Origin: a virus
IMG/VR virus record: IMGVR_UViG_3300045454_000108
Coordinates: 1 to 35,755 of that record
Length of the DNA stretch: 35,755 nucleotides
Strand: one strand, 5' to 3'
This document shows positions 7,901 through 14,852 of the stretch, piece after piece. The position numbers and the translations under genes are program-made. The notes under the pieces were generated by a model, which was given only the letters and a program-made list of their open reading frames with translations, searched no databases and was not told where the DNA came from. Each line of letters starts with the position of its first letter. Within the stretch, counting starts at the first letter, position 1.

Positions 7901-9125
7901 TCTTTGCGGTTTCCAGCGCGAGATTGGCAGCGAACTCCTGGGCTGCCTGCAGGGCGCGTTCCGCTTCGCTTTCCTCGCGGCTGTTGCGGCCGGACCCAGC
8001 ACGGCCCGCCCGGTCCGAACGATCAGCGCGGATCCCGGCAGCGTCGGCGGCGAGCCGATCGCGGGCAGCCTGCAGGGTGTTCTCGCGCCACTGGGCCGAG
8101 AACGCATCCATCATGGTCATGGCGTCGCCAAAGGCCGAAGTGAACTCGTCGCGCACCGTCGCGCCCATGCGGGCGGTTGACCCGGCAAAGCTGTTCTCCA
8201 TCCGCGGCAAGGCGACCATCTCGATCTGGCCGATGGTGGCAAGGCCCACCCGGTCGAGCACCGGATTAACCCAGCCTGCCAGCCAGTTGAGTGCAGCGAT
8301 GGCCTTGTTGGCGAGATATTCGATTCCGCTGATGGCGAGATTGGCGGCACCGACAGCAGCCTCACCGATCACCCCGGGCAGCGCCTGCCAGACAGTGCGA
8401 ATCGCACTGAACCCGCCGACCCAGCCAGCATAGATCACCGCGATGCTGATCTTGCCGACCTCGAGCACCTTCTGGAACGCCCAGACGGCCCAGTCCTTGA
8501 GGCTGGAAAAGACCGGGCCGAGGTTGAGCCCGTTGCTGATCGTGCGCCACAGCCCGCGCATGACGTCGCCGGCGGTCATCCCAACCGGGCCCAGCTTCTC
8601 CATCTCCTTGGTGGTCAGACCAAGGCTCTGGGCATAGCGGTCGAGTTCGCCCGACTGCTTCACGCTCGACTGGAACAGCTTGAATGCGCCGAAGGCGATC
8701 CCGGCCGCGGCGGCCGCAGCCAGCAGATACGGATTGGCGAGTGCAGCAGCCGCTGCACTGGCGGCAAGCCCCAACACGGCCCGGGCCATACCGCCGATGC
8801 CGACACCGGCCTGCATCGCGATCTGTCCGATCTGCGAGCCCTGCTGCATGAACACGGTAATCGGCTTCTGGCCCGATGCGAGGCTCACCACCACGTCGTT
8901 CAGCTGGTAAACGAGGTTCTGCATCTGGTGCCCGGCAAGCTTTGCCGAACCGCCCATCCGGGTGATGCCGCGCGTGCCGACGGCCTCGATGGCCCGGTCG
9001 GCGCGCCCGGCGGTCGCGGCGATATCATTCATCGTCCCGCCGACGGCGCGCTTCATGTCGGCCATCTCCTTCTGGAGACGGGCGATGTTGGTAATCATTT
9101 CGATCTCGAGGGTGCCGGCTTTCAT
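4989..9125 (-). CDS. Tail length tape measure protein
   Basis: A 1378-aa protein, by far the longest in the window. The N-terminus holds the TMP_2-type (prophage tail length tape measure) signature, with helical segments and the motif NLVYQLNDVVVSLASGQKP at residues about 70-90. An Ala/Gly-rich hydrophobic segment follows at about 113-157. The remainder is mostly helix and coiled coil, Ala- and Gln-rich, with two further hydrophobic stretches near the middle. It scaffolds tail assembly and is ejected during infection. At roughly 1.5 angstrom per residue the tail would be about 200 nm long. Start and stop both overlap neighbours (ATGA). Confidence 0.93.
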   Translation of the reverse strand: MKAGTLEIEMITNIARLQKEMADMKRAVGGTMNDIAATAGRADRAIEAVGTRGITRMGGSAKLAGHQMQNLVYQLNDVVVSLASGQKPITVFMQQGSQIGQIAMQAGVGIGGMARAVLGLAASAAAAALANPYLLAAAAAAGIAFGAFKLFQSSVKQSGELDRYAQSLGLTTKEMEKLGPVGMTAGDVMRGLWRTISNGLNLGPVFSSLKDWAVWAFQKVLEVGKISIAVIYAGWVGGFSAIRTVWQALPGVIGEAAVGAANLAISGIEYLANKAIAALNWLAGWVNPVLDRVGLATIGQIEMVALPRMENSFAGSTARMGATVRDEFTSAFGDAMTMMDAFSAQWRENTLQAARDRLAADAAGIRADRSDRAGRAGSGRNSREESEAERALQAAQEFAANLALETAKIGKTPIEIKRMEVAMAALKAPTDAARIAILEAGEAWEQATRAFASSEFLRQTVAPLELQVSLLGQSARAQALANLEAEREQIVLERGVEAWERYRAARSQLIEHDFGLKEQEQYLDTLQEMADQTQTAAQGMAEAFGSVGGAIGAVAAEFARYAADQEDATRRIAEAEREYGRASFQYAAARTAQAAAEINHYGNLASAAKGFFKAGSKGFQALEAAEKAFRAYELAVAIKNAAVKIGLIGAQTTAKVASDTAMAASDTARAGVEQGNSIITTGIKAVEAVVNAIRSLPFPLNIAAGAVTAGVIASLGVAIGGAFGGGGQKLDPANDGTGTVFGDAEAKSESIAKAIDHLREVDTLTMRYSAAMLASLRSIEANIGGLTNLIIRTNGAEDLAAGVQTGFKPTGVTAILGGAARQVGSVLDKIPVIGGILGGVVGAIGKLIGSLFGTKTSVVGQGIYGGAQSLGAIMSGGFQGQYYTDIQKKKKFLGITTSTRYSTRYSEASGELERQFSLIFTGFYDAISAAAGPLGLSLDEVQARLDSFVINIGKIDLKGLTGAQIQEKLAAVFGAAADNLARYAIAGLDQFQQVGEGYFETLIRVASSVEAVTSAMTMLGRSTELTIAASMNLVELFGTVSDMTAATAEYFALYYTGTEQAAARTAQMTSVLASMGLAMPDSIAGFRALVEAQDLTTEAGRSAYVALIQLAPAFADLVGAAQDAASAAAIADERLSLQRRMLELQGDTAALRALDLAHLDASNRALQQQIWALEDQRQAAEAAASAAEKLRSAWATITDALIAEIERIRGVMGTKAGSYAEALTKFNNASMLARGGDQEAAKSLPGLSQALLSQAAETARTSEDLARLQGLTAASLEQTLAIITQAAGSGTTTDATGSPEPSWWEQFATNQMGTATIPANDDQSALLDELRALRQEVADLRGEQRIASATIASGTSKTARILERVTPDGDALSTRTAA

Positions 9126-9601
9126 GGGGCATCCTCCTTCGAGCTGATCAGGGACCGGAAGGCCTGGGTGACCTTGCGGGATATCGTCGCGCGGTTGTGT
9201 TCGTCGGCCTGTGTCGTCCAGGGCGCCGGGCGATCAGGTTCGTGCGCATTCTGGCTTTCGGTGACGAACTCGACCGACAGGCGGCGGAGCAGCCGGCAGA
9301 GCCAGGGCGGAAGATCAACGCCCATGCACGCCTGCCACTGGGCGATGGTGCCCCACGACAGCGGCACCGGTCCCATGGCGCCCGGCTCGCTGGGACCGAT
9401 GTCCATCAGGGTGTCGATGATCCATGGCGCCCGGATCGGCGGCATGTCGGGGACAATGCCGTCCGCGGTCATGCGCTGGAGCCGGGTCTGCGGATCAGGC
9501 TCTTGCCTGGTCGTGGCTGCAGACTGGCGCGGCTTGGGTGCAGTGCCGAGCCAGGCCAACTGCCGGACGTAGAGGCTCAGCTCGCGGCCGAGCTCGTCGT
9601 A
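9122..9601 (-). CDS. Tail assembly chaperone T domain, made by -1 frameshift
   Basis: The frame encodes a C-terminal extension of 159 aa, beginning YDELGRELSLYVRQLAWLG at the frameshift site and ending at 9122. The only conventional initiator is a TTG at 9559, but the frame stays open back to the slippery site at 9607-9601, and coding-like sequence precedes the TTG. It is therefore best read as the T part of a G-T fusion: the ribosome slips -1 near the end of the upstream G gene, giving a product of about 290 aa. In phages of this type GT binds the tape measure before the tube polymerises. The gene lies in the conserved slot between G and the tape measure. Confidence 0.8.
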   Translation of the reverse strand, partial: YDELGRELSLYVRQLAWLGTAPKPRQSAATTRQEPDPQTRLQRMTADGIVPDMPPIRAPWIIDTLMDIGPSEPGAMGPVPLSWGTIAQWQACMGVDLPPWLCRLLRRLSVEFVTESQNAHEPDRPAPWTTQADEHNRATISRKVTQAFRSLISSKEDAP

Positions 9602-9607
9602 AAATTT
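9577..9607 (-). promoter_or_regulatory. Programmed -1 ribosomal frameshift signal
   Basis: On the minus strand the in-frame codons are GCA AAT TTT ACG. They contain the heptamer A AAT TTT (X XXY YYZ form) at 9607-9601. A 6-nt spacer follows, then a perfect 6-bp stem with a GCCG tetraloop at 9594-9579 (AGCTCG / CGAGCT), which ends at the T of the G stop codon. After a -1 shift the frame continues into the T ORF without a stop. All three classic elements are present with normal spacing. Confidence 0.8.
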
Positions 9608-9993
9608 GCCCAGTCATTGATATGGGCCGCGACCTGGGCCGCGATGAAGCCGATCGAGGGATCCTCGTAGGCCTTGCGGAACAGGGCGGCGCCTTCCAGC
9701 CCTTCGGCCGGCGGATAGGTGAAATGGTTGAAGCTGACCGTGCAGGCCGCGAGGAACTCGGCCTGTTCGGCGAGCTTTTCCTCAGCGCTCTGGTCCATCT
9801 TCCCGCGCTTCTTGATCTTGTCGACCAGCAGGTTCTGCTGGCGGGCCTGGGCGCGCTGGTAGGTCCGGGTACCCGGGCCATAGACGGTGATCGAGAGGCG
9901 CTGGCCCTTGTCGTCATAAAGCGGGGCGTCATCGCCGCCGACCAGTTCAACGGTCGAGGTTTCGGTCGCGGCAAGCTTGGTAATGTCGAACAT
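9577..9993 (-). CDS. Tail assembly chaperone G
   Basis: A 138-aa protein starting at ATG 9993 (MFDITKLAATETSTVEL). The upstream extension to 10164 runs through another gene and is rejected. The N-terminal third looks like a beta region (VELVGGDDAPLYDDKGQ), followed by a helical chaperone core. Position between the tail tube gene and the tape measure, and the -1 frameshift signal near the 3' end (slippery site 9607-9601, eight codons before the TGA), identify it as a gpG-like chaperone. The unshifted product ends NDWANFTTSSAAS. A reverse-strand moron now separates it from the tube gene. Confidence 0.87.
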   Translation of the reverse strand: MFDITKLAATETSTVELVGGDDAPLYDDKGQRLSITVYGPGTRTYQRAQARQQNLLVDKIKKRGKMDQSAEEKLAEQAEFLAACTVSFNHFTYPPAEGLEGAALFRKAYEDPSIGFIAAQVAAHINDWANFTTSSAAS

Positions 9994-10036
9994 GAATGTT
10001 AAGCCTCTTTGATGGGAAAATGCGCGGGGAATATTG

Positions 10037-10354
10037 ATGCAGGCTGGGGGATTGGACGTTGAGACCAGCAGTTTCTGGTTCAAGATAGTTGATATGCTGC
10101 AGCATAACTGGGCAGTAATTTTGCCGCAGGAAGATGGCGTTGAAGTGATCTTCTTTGGTGACACCAGCTACATCTTCGACCGTATGAATTTTGCGCAGGC
10201 AGAGGAGGCTGCAAAGGCGCTTCGGCGCAATGGCTTCGCCCTGTTTGATGATGACAAAGACGCCCAGAGCTTCATCGCAAAACCAGCGGCACAGCTGAAA
10301 GACGAAGGCATCTACCACCGCCCGATATATTCAAGCGGGGAGTTTTGGCGTTAA
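10037..10354 (+). CDS. Moron: reverse-strand protein of unknown function
   Basis: A 105-aa protein on the plus strand, opposite to all surrounding tail genes. It starts at ATG 10037 with GGGGA 6 nt upstream; a TTG three bases earlier is an alternative. Base composition is visibly more AT-rich than the flanks, and residues are those of a real soluble protein (WAVILPQEDGVEVIFFGD, NFAQAEEAAKALRRNGFALFDDDKDA). Predicted folding is alpha/beta, with no TM segment and no known motif. It lies between the tail tube and chaperone genes and overlaps the tube stop by 4 bp tail to tail. It is a typical moron insertion, probably expressed from the lysogen. Function unknown. Confidence 0.8.
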   Translation: MQAGGLDVETSSFWFKIVDMLQHNWAVILPQEDGVEVIFFGDTSYIFDRMNFAQAEEAAKALRRNGFALFDDDKDAQSFIAKPAAQLKDEGIYHRPIYSSGEFWR

Positions 10355-10812
10355 GGCGCCAACACCTCAACCACACCGACACCGGCGGAGTTCGTGGTCA
10401 GTTCCAGCGTCACGCTGGCCGTGGTGATCTGGTCGACCGAGCCCACGTTCACCTTGAAGCTCATGACCTGCGCCTGGAAATAGTACTTGTCGCCGTTCTG
10501 GGTGGTCACGAGGAAGCTGTGATCGCTGTCCGAGGTGGAAGCGGATTTCAGCAGAATCTGGCCAGCATCGTCGGTGTCGAGACCGAGCTGGATGGTCATC
10601 GTGCCCTGGTTGAAGCTGCCCTTCTTCTTGACGACGCCGCGGCTGCCGACGGGGTTGAAGGTGACGAGGTTGTACTCCCGGCCGAACTCGCCAAGGTCCG
10701 ACACCTCGCCAACCAGCGTCATGGTCAGCGCATTGTAGCCGGTGGGATCGAAGGTCGCGGGGGTGGAGGCCGACACCTTCAGAGTGGTGCCGGCGGAAGT
10801 CCGAACGGTCAT
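10351..10812 (-). CDS. Major tail tube protein
   Basis: A 153-aa protein in the slot of the tail tube protein, between the tail terminator and chaperone genes. It is beta-rich with Gly/Thr turns (MTVRTSAGTTLKVSASTP, YYFQAQVMSFKVNVGSVDQ) and ends in a strand-rich stretch (TTASVTLELTTNSAGVGVV), as in HK97/lambda tail tube folds. The motif YNALTMTLVGEVSDLGEFG resembles the start of many phage tube proteins. Hexameric rings of this protein would build the tail tube. It starts at ATG 10812, 12 bp after the terminator gene. The moron on the opposite strand converges on its 3' end. Confidence 0.83.
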   Translation of the reverse strand: MTVRTSAGTTLKVSASTPATFDPTGYNALTMTLVGEVSDLGEFGREYNLVTFNPVGSRGVVKKKGSFNQGTMTIQLGLDTDDAGQILLKSASTSDSDHSFLVTTQNGDKYYFQAQVMSFKVNVGSVDQITTASVTLELTTNSAGVGVVEVLAP

Positions 10813-10824
10813 ATTAGCTGGTCC

Positions 10825-11244
10825 TTATGAAGGTGAGGCTAGCCGTGCCTCGTTGAATGAGACGCGGAAATCCTGCGTCTGCATGTGGATGCCGGTCTCC
10901 TCGTCGAGGAAATCAGGGCCGGCGGATTCGGTGTGGACGGTCACATCGGTGAGCCCGTCGATTGCGGGCATGCGGTCGGCCGCTGCCGCCCGGACCGCGC
11001 GGATAATGGCCTTGGCGGCCGGATAGCTGGCGGCGAGCACCGTCACCTGCACCCGCTCGGTCACCCTGCGTTTCGGGCCGGGCGCGGCGATATTGCGGTC
11101 GGTGCTGCTGACCGACATGAGCGAGATCGCCGGGAGCGAGGTGCCCTGCGGCAGCATTCCAGCGACAATCCGCACCGCAGGGACGAGGGCCGTCACCCCG
11201 GTGTCAGCCACCAGGAGCGAACGGACCACAATGACCCCGTTCAT
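10825..11244 (-). CDS. DUF3168-type tail terminator / completion protein
   Basis: A 139-aa protein with the layout of DUF3168 phage proteins: an N-terminal helix (MNGVIVVRSLLVADTGVTALV), a central strand pair (PAISLMSVSSTDRN), a helical stretch (YPAAKAIIRAVRAAAADRM) and a C-terminal strand (MQTQDFRVSFNEA). Members cap the tail tube at its head-proximal end and set its final length. It lies between the HK97 gp10-like gene and the tube gene, the usual place, and its start overlaps the upstream stop (ATGA). Confidence 0.82.
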   Translation of the reverse strand: MNGVIVVRSLLVADTGVTALVPAVRIVAGMLPQGTSLPAISLMSVSSTDRNIAAPGPKRRVTERVQVTVLAASYPAAKAIIRAVRAAAADRMPAIDGLTDVTVHTESAGPDFLDEETGIHMQTQDFRVSFNEARLASPS

Positions 11245-11804
11245 TCGTCGTCGACCTCGAGGCTGGGCGCCTTCAGGTTCCCGATCTGGACCCGGTGCGC
11301 GATGTAAGCGCCCATGGCGTTGACGGCTTCCTCGGCCTTCTGGTCCAGCGCCGGACGCAGGAACGGCTTGGCCGCATGGCCCGGATGCATGATGACTGGA
11401 CCGACGAAGTTCTCGCCGATCTTCAGGCTGCCGCGCTTCGCCATCTTGTTGATCGTGCCAATGCTGACCTTGCGGGGGCCACGACGGGTGTTGCGCACGG
11501 GCTTGTCGGCCTCGGCGACCGAGATCAGGTGCGGCGCAACGCCGTATTCAATGAACAGGCCGAGATAGGAGCCGGACCCGCGCAGCTTCACGTAAGAACT
11601 GAGCCGGCTGCCGGCCGTCCGGGTGCCGATCCCTATCGCCTTCTTGAGTTGGCCGGTGCGGACCGGGACATTGGTCTTGGCCTGCTGCTGGATGACCTTG
11701 GCCCCGGCGCGCAGCCCGCCACGGATGACGTTGCGCTCGAGGTTCTTGGGCAGTTCATCGAGCAGGCGGAGCAGTTCAGGGCCGCCCTTGAGCCGGATCG
11801 TCAT
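11241..11804 (-). CDS. HK97 gp10-family tail protein
   Basis: A 187-aa protein starting at ATG 11804, overlapping the preceding stop (ATGA); the longer reading to 12059 crosses another gene and is rejected. It shows gp10-family features: MTIRLKGGPELLRLLDELP at the N-terminus, a helical region with VIQQQAKTNVPVRTGQLKKAI (substituted on a theme found in many gp10 proteins), and a GYLGLFIEYG-like strand followed by HPGHAAKPFLRPALDQKAEEA-type residues. It acts in the head-tail junction or tail completion. A basic insertion (RRGPRKVSIGTINKMAKRG) between about residues 105 and 130 is longer than usual. Confidence 0.85.
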   Translation of the reverse strand: MTIRLKGGPELLRLLDELPKNLERNVIRGGLRAGAKVIQQQAKTNVPVRTGQLKKAIGIGTRTAGSRLSSYVKLRGSGSYLGLFIEYGVAPHLISVAEADKPVRNTRRGPRKVSIGTINKMAKRGSLKIGENFVGPVIMHPGHAAKPFLRPALDQKAEEAVNAMGAYIAHRVQIGNLKAPSLEVDDE

Positions 11805-12148
11805 GGCGCGGCTCCTTCGCTGCTGTGCTGTTCGACAATGAGCTCGATGCCTTCCCGGCGGCCGATTTCGGCGGGGCCCGACACGATCTGCAGGACGCGG
11901 ATCCCGATGATCACCCGCATATCGGCGGTTATCCCAGCCAGATGCCTCATGCGGATCCGTGCTGGCCGATTGGCGATGACAATGCTGTCGGCCAGGCGCT
12001 CGGCCCGGCTCGGCAGGACGTCCTGCACCTCGGCCCAGACCGAGGCGAATTCCTCCCACGCGACGGTTTCCGTCCCATAGAGGGGATCAGGGGTGGCGAT
12101 CTTCCGCTCGATCCGGATCCTGGTGTCGAGCCTGGAGGCTAGACCCAT
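11801..12148 (-). CDS. Head closure protein, SPP1 gp16-like
   Basis: A 115-aa beta-barrel-type protein. The pattern LDTRIRIERKIATPDPLYG...ETVAWEEFASVWAEV and LADSIVIANRPARIRMRH, followed by VIIGIRVLQIVSGPAEI, is the familiar signature of the phage head-tail joining family (Phage_H_T_join). Such proteins close the connector after packaging. Its start overlaps the gp6-like stop by 10 bp and its stop overlaps the gp10-like start by 4 bp. Confidence 0.88.
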   Translation of the reverse strand: MGLASRLDTRIRIERKIATPDPLYGTETVAWEEFASVWAEVQDVLPSRAERLADSIVIANRPARIRMRHLAGITADMRVIIGIRVLQIVSGPAEIGRREGIELIVEQHSSEGAAP

Positions 12149-12681
12149 CGCGCGGCCAGCTGATTCATGAGGGTATCGAAGGCGAGACAGCCTGCACCCT
12201 CGCGGTTCTCGAACAGGGAGGCGGTCTTCACGAGGATCGCGGCCCGAGCGATCGCCAGGTCCGGGTGACCTTCGGCAAAACCGGCCGACAGGGTGATGGT
12301 GATCTGGCCGTCAGGTGCCAGCGTGGGCCATGATGTGCCGGCAGCTGGCCGAATGCGCACGAAGCCATGACGTGCCCGGGCAACATAAGCAGCCTCGGGC
12401 AAGGTGACCGTCGCACCGCCGGTGGCAGTGTAGGTGATGGCCGCAATCGTCACCGGCCGGACCGGCACCGTGAATTCCTCAGGCCAGTCCTCCAGCACCA
12501 TGGCGAGCGTCTGCGGACAAAGTCTGACATCCGCGAGCCGTTCGAGTTCGGCTTGGGCTGCGTCGAGGTGGACAGCCAGCAGCATGTCCTCGTCATGCGC
12601 GTCGAGACGCAGCTGCTGGCGTGCTTCCTCAAGCGTCACGGGACGGTCCTGGGGCGGCTCGATCGTTGCAATCTCGGACAT
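12139..12681 (-). CDS. Head-tail connector protein, HK97 gp6-like
   Basis: A 180-aa protein with a typical gp6/gp15-like N-terminus: VTLEEARQQLRLDAHDEDMLL, then a helix AVHLDAAQAELERL. The middle is beta-rich (VRPVTIAAITYTATGGATV) and a C-terminal helix packs back (LAIARAAILVKTASLFENRE). Such proteins form a 12- or 13-mer ring under the portal. At 180 aa it is longer than HK97 gp6, and the extra beta region is common in phages of this type. Its ATG overlaps the stop of the small upstream gene (TAATG). Confidence 0.88.
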   Translation of the reverse strand: MSEIATIEPPQDRPVTLEEARQQLRLDAHDEDMLLAVHLDAAQAELERLADVRLCPQTLAMVLEDWPEEFTVPVRPVTIAAITYTATGGATVTLPEAAYVARARHGFVRIRPAAGTSWPTLAPDGQITITLSAGFAEGHPDLAIARAAILVKTASLFENREGAGCLAFDTLMNQLAARWV

Positions 12682-12881
12682 TATTCCGCCTTGGTGCGGT
12701 GCGTGGATCCCGATTTGCGCGTGACCGTCGGTGCAGGTTCGTCGGATGCAACTTCCACCGCGAGCCCGCGTTCGATCAGCTGGCGGCCGAAGTGGTCGTC
12801 GAGCTCGAAGCTCTGGCCGGCCAGAATGTTGTTGGAGCTGACCGAGCTGATGTGCACGGTATCAAGGGCTTTGAGGATCAT
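12681..12881 (-). CDS. Small head-region protein
   Basis: A 66-aa protein between the capsid and connector genes. The first half has a strand-turn-strand pattern (HISSVSSNNILAGQSFELDD), then a helix (HFGRQLIERGLAVEV) and a basic, disordered tail (RKSGSTHRTKAE). Similar small proteins sit after the major capsid gene in many HK97-type phages and may act as head accessory or decoration factors. Function is not established from sequence. It couples to the connector gene by TAATG. Confidence 0.7.
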   Translation of the reverse strand: MILKALDTVHISSVSSNNILAGQSFELDDHFGRQLIERGLAVEVASDEPAPTVTRKSGSTHRTKAE

Positions 12882-12935
12882 GGGTTATCCCTTCCGGTGG
12901 ATGAGAGGGGCCGGAACGAGCCGGCCCCATCATCA

Positions 12936-14168
12936 TCAGGCGGCCGTTGCCGCGGTGGTAGCTGCCGCGAAGTCGCCCTTCACGAAAGCCTCGGGCCGGT
13001 AAACCGCGAGCGCGAGGCGCTCTTCGGCCAGCACCGTCACCAGGTTCTTGCGGAAGTTCTGGTCGTCCTCGGTCGAGATCTCGACCATGGCGTCCATGCG
13101 GTCGAAGATCTGCGCACCAAGCTGGAAGGCACCGGTCAGGAACTTGCCCGTCGCCATCGACTGCGTTGCCACTACCGGCTGCCCCCACAGCGTCGGCGAC
13201 AGATTGCCCTGCGGATTGCCGATGATGAACTGGCCGGTCGTGTCCTTGAGCAGTTCGATCGCCGCCCAGTCCGACGGGTGCAGCACGACGCCCGTCGACA
13301 TCAGCTCGGAAAGAGCCGTCTGCAGCATGGCGAGGCGCAGGACATCGATGCGGGTGACAGGCGCCGGGATGGTGATCGGCGGCGCAAAGGCGGTAGCCTG
13401 TGTGTAGACGCCGTGCAGATCGGTGCCGGTACCGCCGCCGTTCAGCAGCTGGTTCTCTTCAACCAGCGCCAGGCCATAGGTCAGGCGGCCGTCGATGTAG
13501 GACTGCAGCATGGGCACATCGTCCAGGATCTGGCGGGTGGCCAAAACCCAGTGGGCGATCGTGGTAACGCTGCTGGTCACGACATCGAACTTAATGTCGG
13601 TCTGCGGCTTGGTGGCGCCTGCGGTTTCCGAAACGGTCGCCGCTGCATTGGTGAAGCCGGTTTCCTTCACATACTGGACGGCGTTGCTGTTGGTGCGGCC
13701 CGGGGTCAGCAGGTCGCGGACCGTCAAGCGGCGCTGGCCAGGGGTAATGATCCCCGGCTGACGATCGGGCACGATGAGGTCGCCGGCCGAGCCGTTGGCA
13801 TCGGTCGTGAGGGCAGAGACGATCGCCTTGACCTCGACACTGGCGCGGCCGCGGGCGGTCTTGCTGTTCAGGAACGGCTTGATGGTGTCGGACGAAACGA
13901 CGCGTTCACCGATGGTCCGATAGTCGGAGCGTTCGTCGTCCTGCTTCTTGCGGGCGAGCTTCTGCTCGACCTCGTCGAGGCGAGCCTTGGCTTCATTGAG
14001 CGCGGTCAGCGCCTCGTCGGCCAGTTGCTTGGTCGCGGCCGAGAGCTCTTCACCCTTGGCAGCCTTGCCCAGCGCCTCTTCGGCGATGGCTTTTACCTGG
14101 TCATGGCGCGTATCGAACGCAGCCTTCACTTCTTGCGCCAACTGATCGGCGCTCTTGGTCTCGGTCAT
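12936..14168 (-). CDS. HK97-fold major capsid protein
   Basis: A 410-aa protein. Residues about 1-100 form a charged coiled coil (EALTALNEAKARLDEVEQKL), the delta scaffold domain usually removed by the prohead protease. The HK97 core follows with family motifs: DLIVPDRQPGIITPGQRR, then ATVSETAGATKPQTDIKFD, the helix SYIDGRLTYGLALVEENQLL and the P-domain GTGTDLHGVYT. A cleavage site around residues 95-125 is inferred, not seen directly. It assembles the icosahedral shell. It lies just downstream of the protease gene, with no separate scaffold gene, which fits the fused delta-domain strategy. Confidence 0.95.
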   Translation of the reverse strand: MTETKSADQLAQEVKAAFDTRHDQVKAIAEEALGKAAKGEELSAATKQLADEALTALNEAKARLDEVEQKLARKKQDDERSDYRTIGERVVSSDTIKPFLNSKTARGRASVEVKAIVSALTTDANGSAGDLIVPDRQPGIITPGQRRLTVRDLLTPGRTNSNAVQYVKETGFTNAAATVSETAGATKPQTDIKFDVVTSSVTTIAHWVLATRQILDDVPMLQSYIDGRLTYGLALVEENQLLNGGGTGTDLHGVYTQATAFAPPITIPAPVTRIDVLRLAMLQTALSELMSTGVVLHPSDWAAIELLKDTTGQFIIGNPQGNLSPTLWGQPVVATQSMATGKFLTGAFQLGAQIFDRMDAMVEISTEDDQNFRKNLVTVLAEERLALAVYRPEAFVKGDFAAATTAATAA

Positions 14169-14192
14169 GGGATTGCTCCGTGGGAGGTGGGT

Positions 14193-14852
14193 TCAGCCGC
14201 GGATTTGCGCGGCAAGAGCCGACAGAAAGTCGGTGTTGGACTCACTGCCGGACTCACTCCGGAGCAGCGATTTGAGGCCTTTCCCCGCGATTGCGGTGGC
14301 CTGGCTTTTCGAGAACCCTGCCTCGCGCAGGAAATTCTCAAAATCGGATAGCGACGGCATCGTCTGCCCGTCGGTGACGGTCTTGACCGCCGTCACCTTC
14401 GCCTCAGTGTTCATGGGCATGGTGACGAGGCTGATTTCGCGAAGATCGATCTTTTTCAGCCGCAGAACGCCGGCCTTGTAGGGATCGGGAGCCGCACCGC
14501 CCTTGGGGATGGTGTATCCGATCGAGAGGCCGCCAAGCGCCCCGTGCTTCAGCTTGCCGTAGGCACGCTGGGCAACCGGATCGCCGTCCAGGATCAGCTG
14601 CCCGCGCACGAACAGGCCGCGGTCATCTTCGAAGATGTCGCGCCAGACGCCGATGGGTTCGCGCTGGTCGTGCTGCCAGAGCATCGGGATGCCCCAGCCT
14701 TCGGCGCGGGCCTTGGCGACACTCTCCCGGAATGCGCCCGGTTCGATGAGATCGCCGCCCTGGTCGACATTGCCGAAGGTCGAGGCGTAGCCCTCGAACT
14801 GCCCGGTGTCCTGAAGGTCACTGGATTTGAGGGTCAGGGTGAGATGTTTCAT
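14193..14852 (-). CDS. HK97-family prohead protease
   Basis: A 219-aa serine protease of the U35/HK97 type. Visible motifs are FEGYASTFGNVDQGGD at residues about 19-34, the catalytic-His motif MLWQHDQREPIG (His61) and the catalytic-Ser motif GALGGLSIGY (Ser about 109). A loop REISLVTMPMNTEAKV follows, typical of the family. The C-terminal 60 residues are helical and may direct it into the prohead. It removes the capsid delta domain during maturation. Its start overlaps the portal stop by 4 bp. Confidence 0.94.
   Translation of the reverse strand: MKHLTLTLKSSDLQDTGQFEGYASTFGNVDQGGDLIEPGAFRESVAKARAEGWGIPMLWQHDQREPIGVWRDIFEDDRGLFVRGQLILDGDPVAQRAYGKLKHGALGGLSIGYTIPKGGAAPDPYKAGVLRLKKIDLREISLVTMPMNTEAKVTAVKTVTDGQTMPSLSDFENFLREAGFSKSQATAIAGKGLKSLLRSESGSESNTDFLSALAAQIRG

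Noticed and set aside
9559-9559. TTG as an independent start for the T ORF
   Set aside because: No Shine-Dalgarno, and coding-like sequence continues upstream to the frameshift site.
10345-10362. Hairpin TTGGCG/CGCCAA at the moron-tube junction as a terminator
   Set aside because: No T run follows on either strand and the stem is short.
12621-14351. Long plus-strand ORF (576 aa)
   Set aside because: It is antisense to the major capsid, a small head gene and part of the protease and connector, and its composition is shadow-like.
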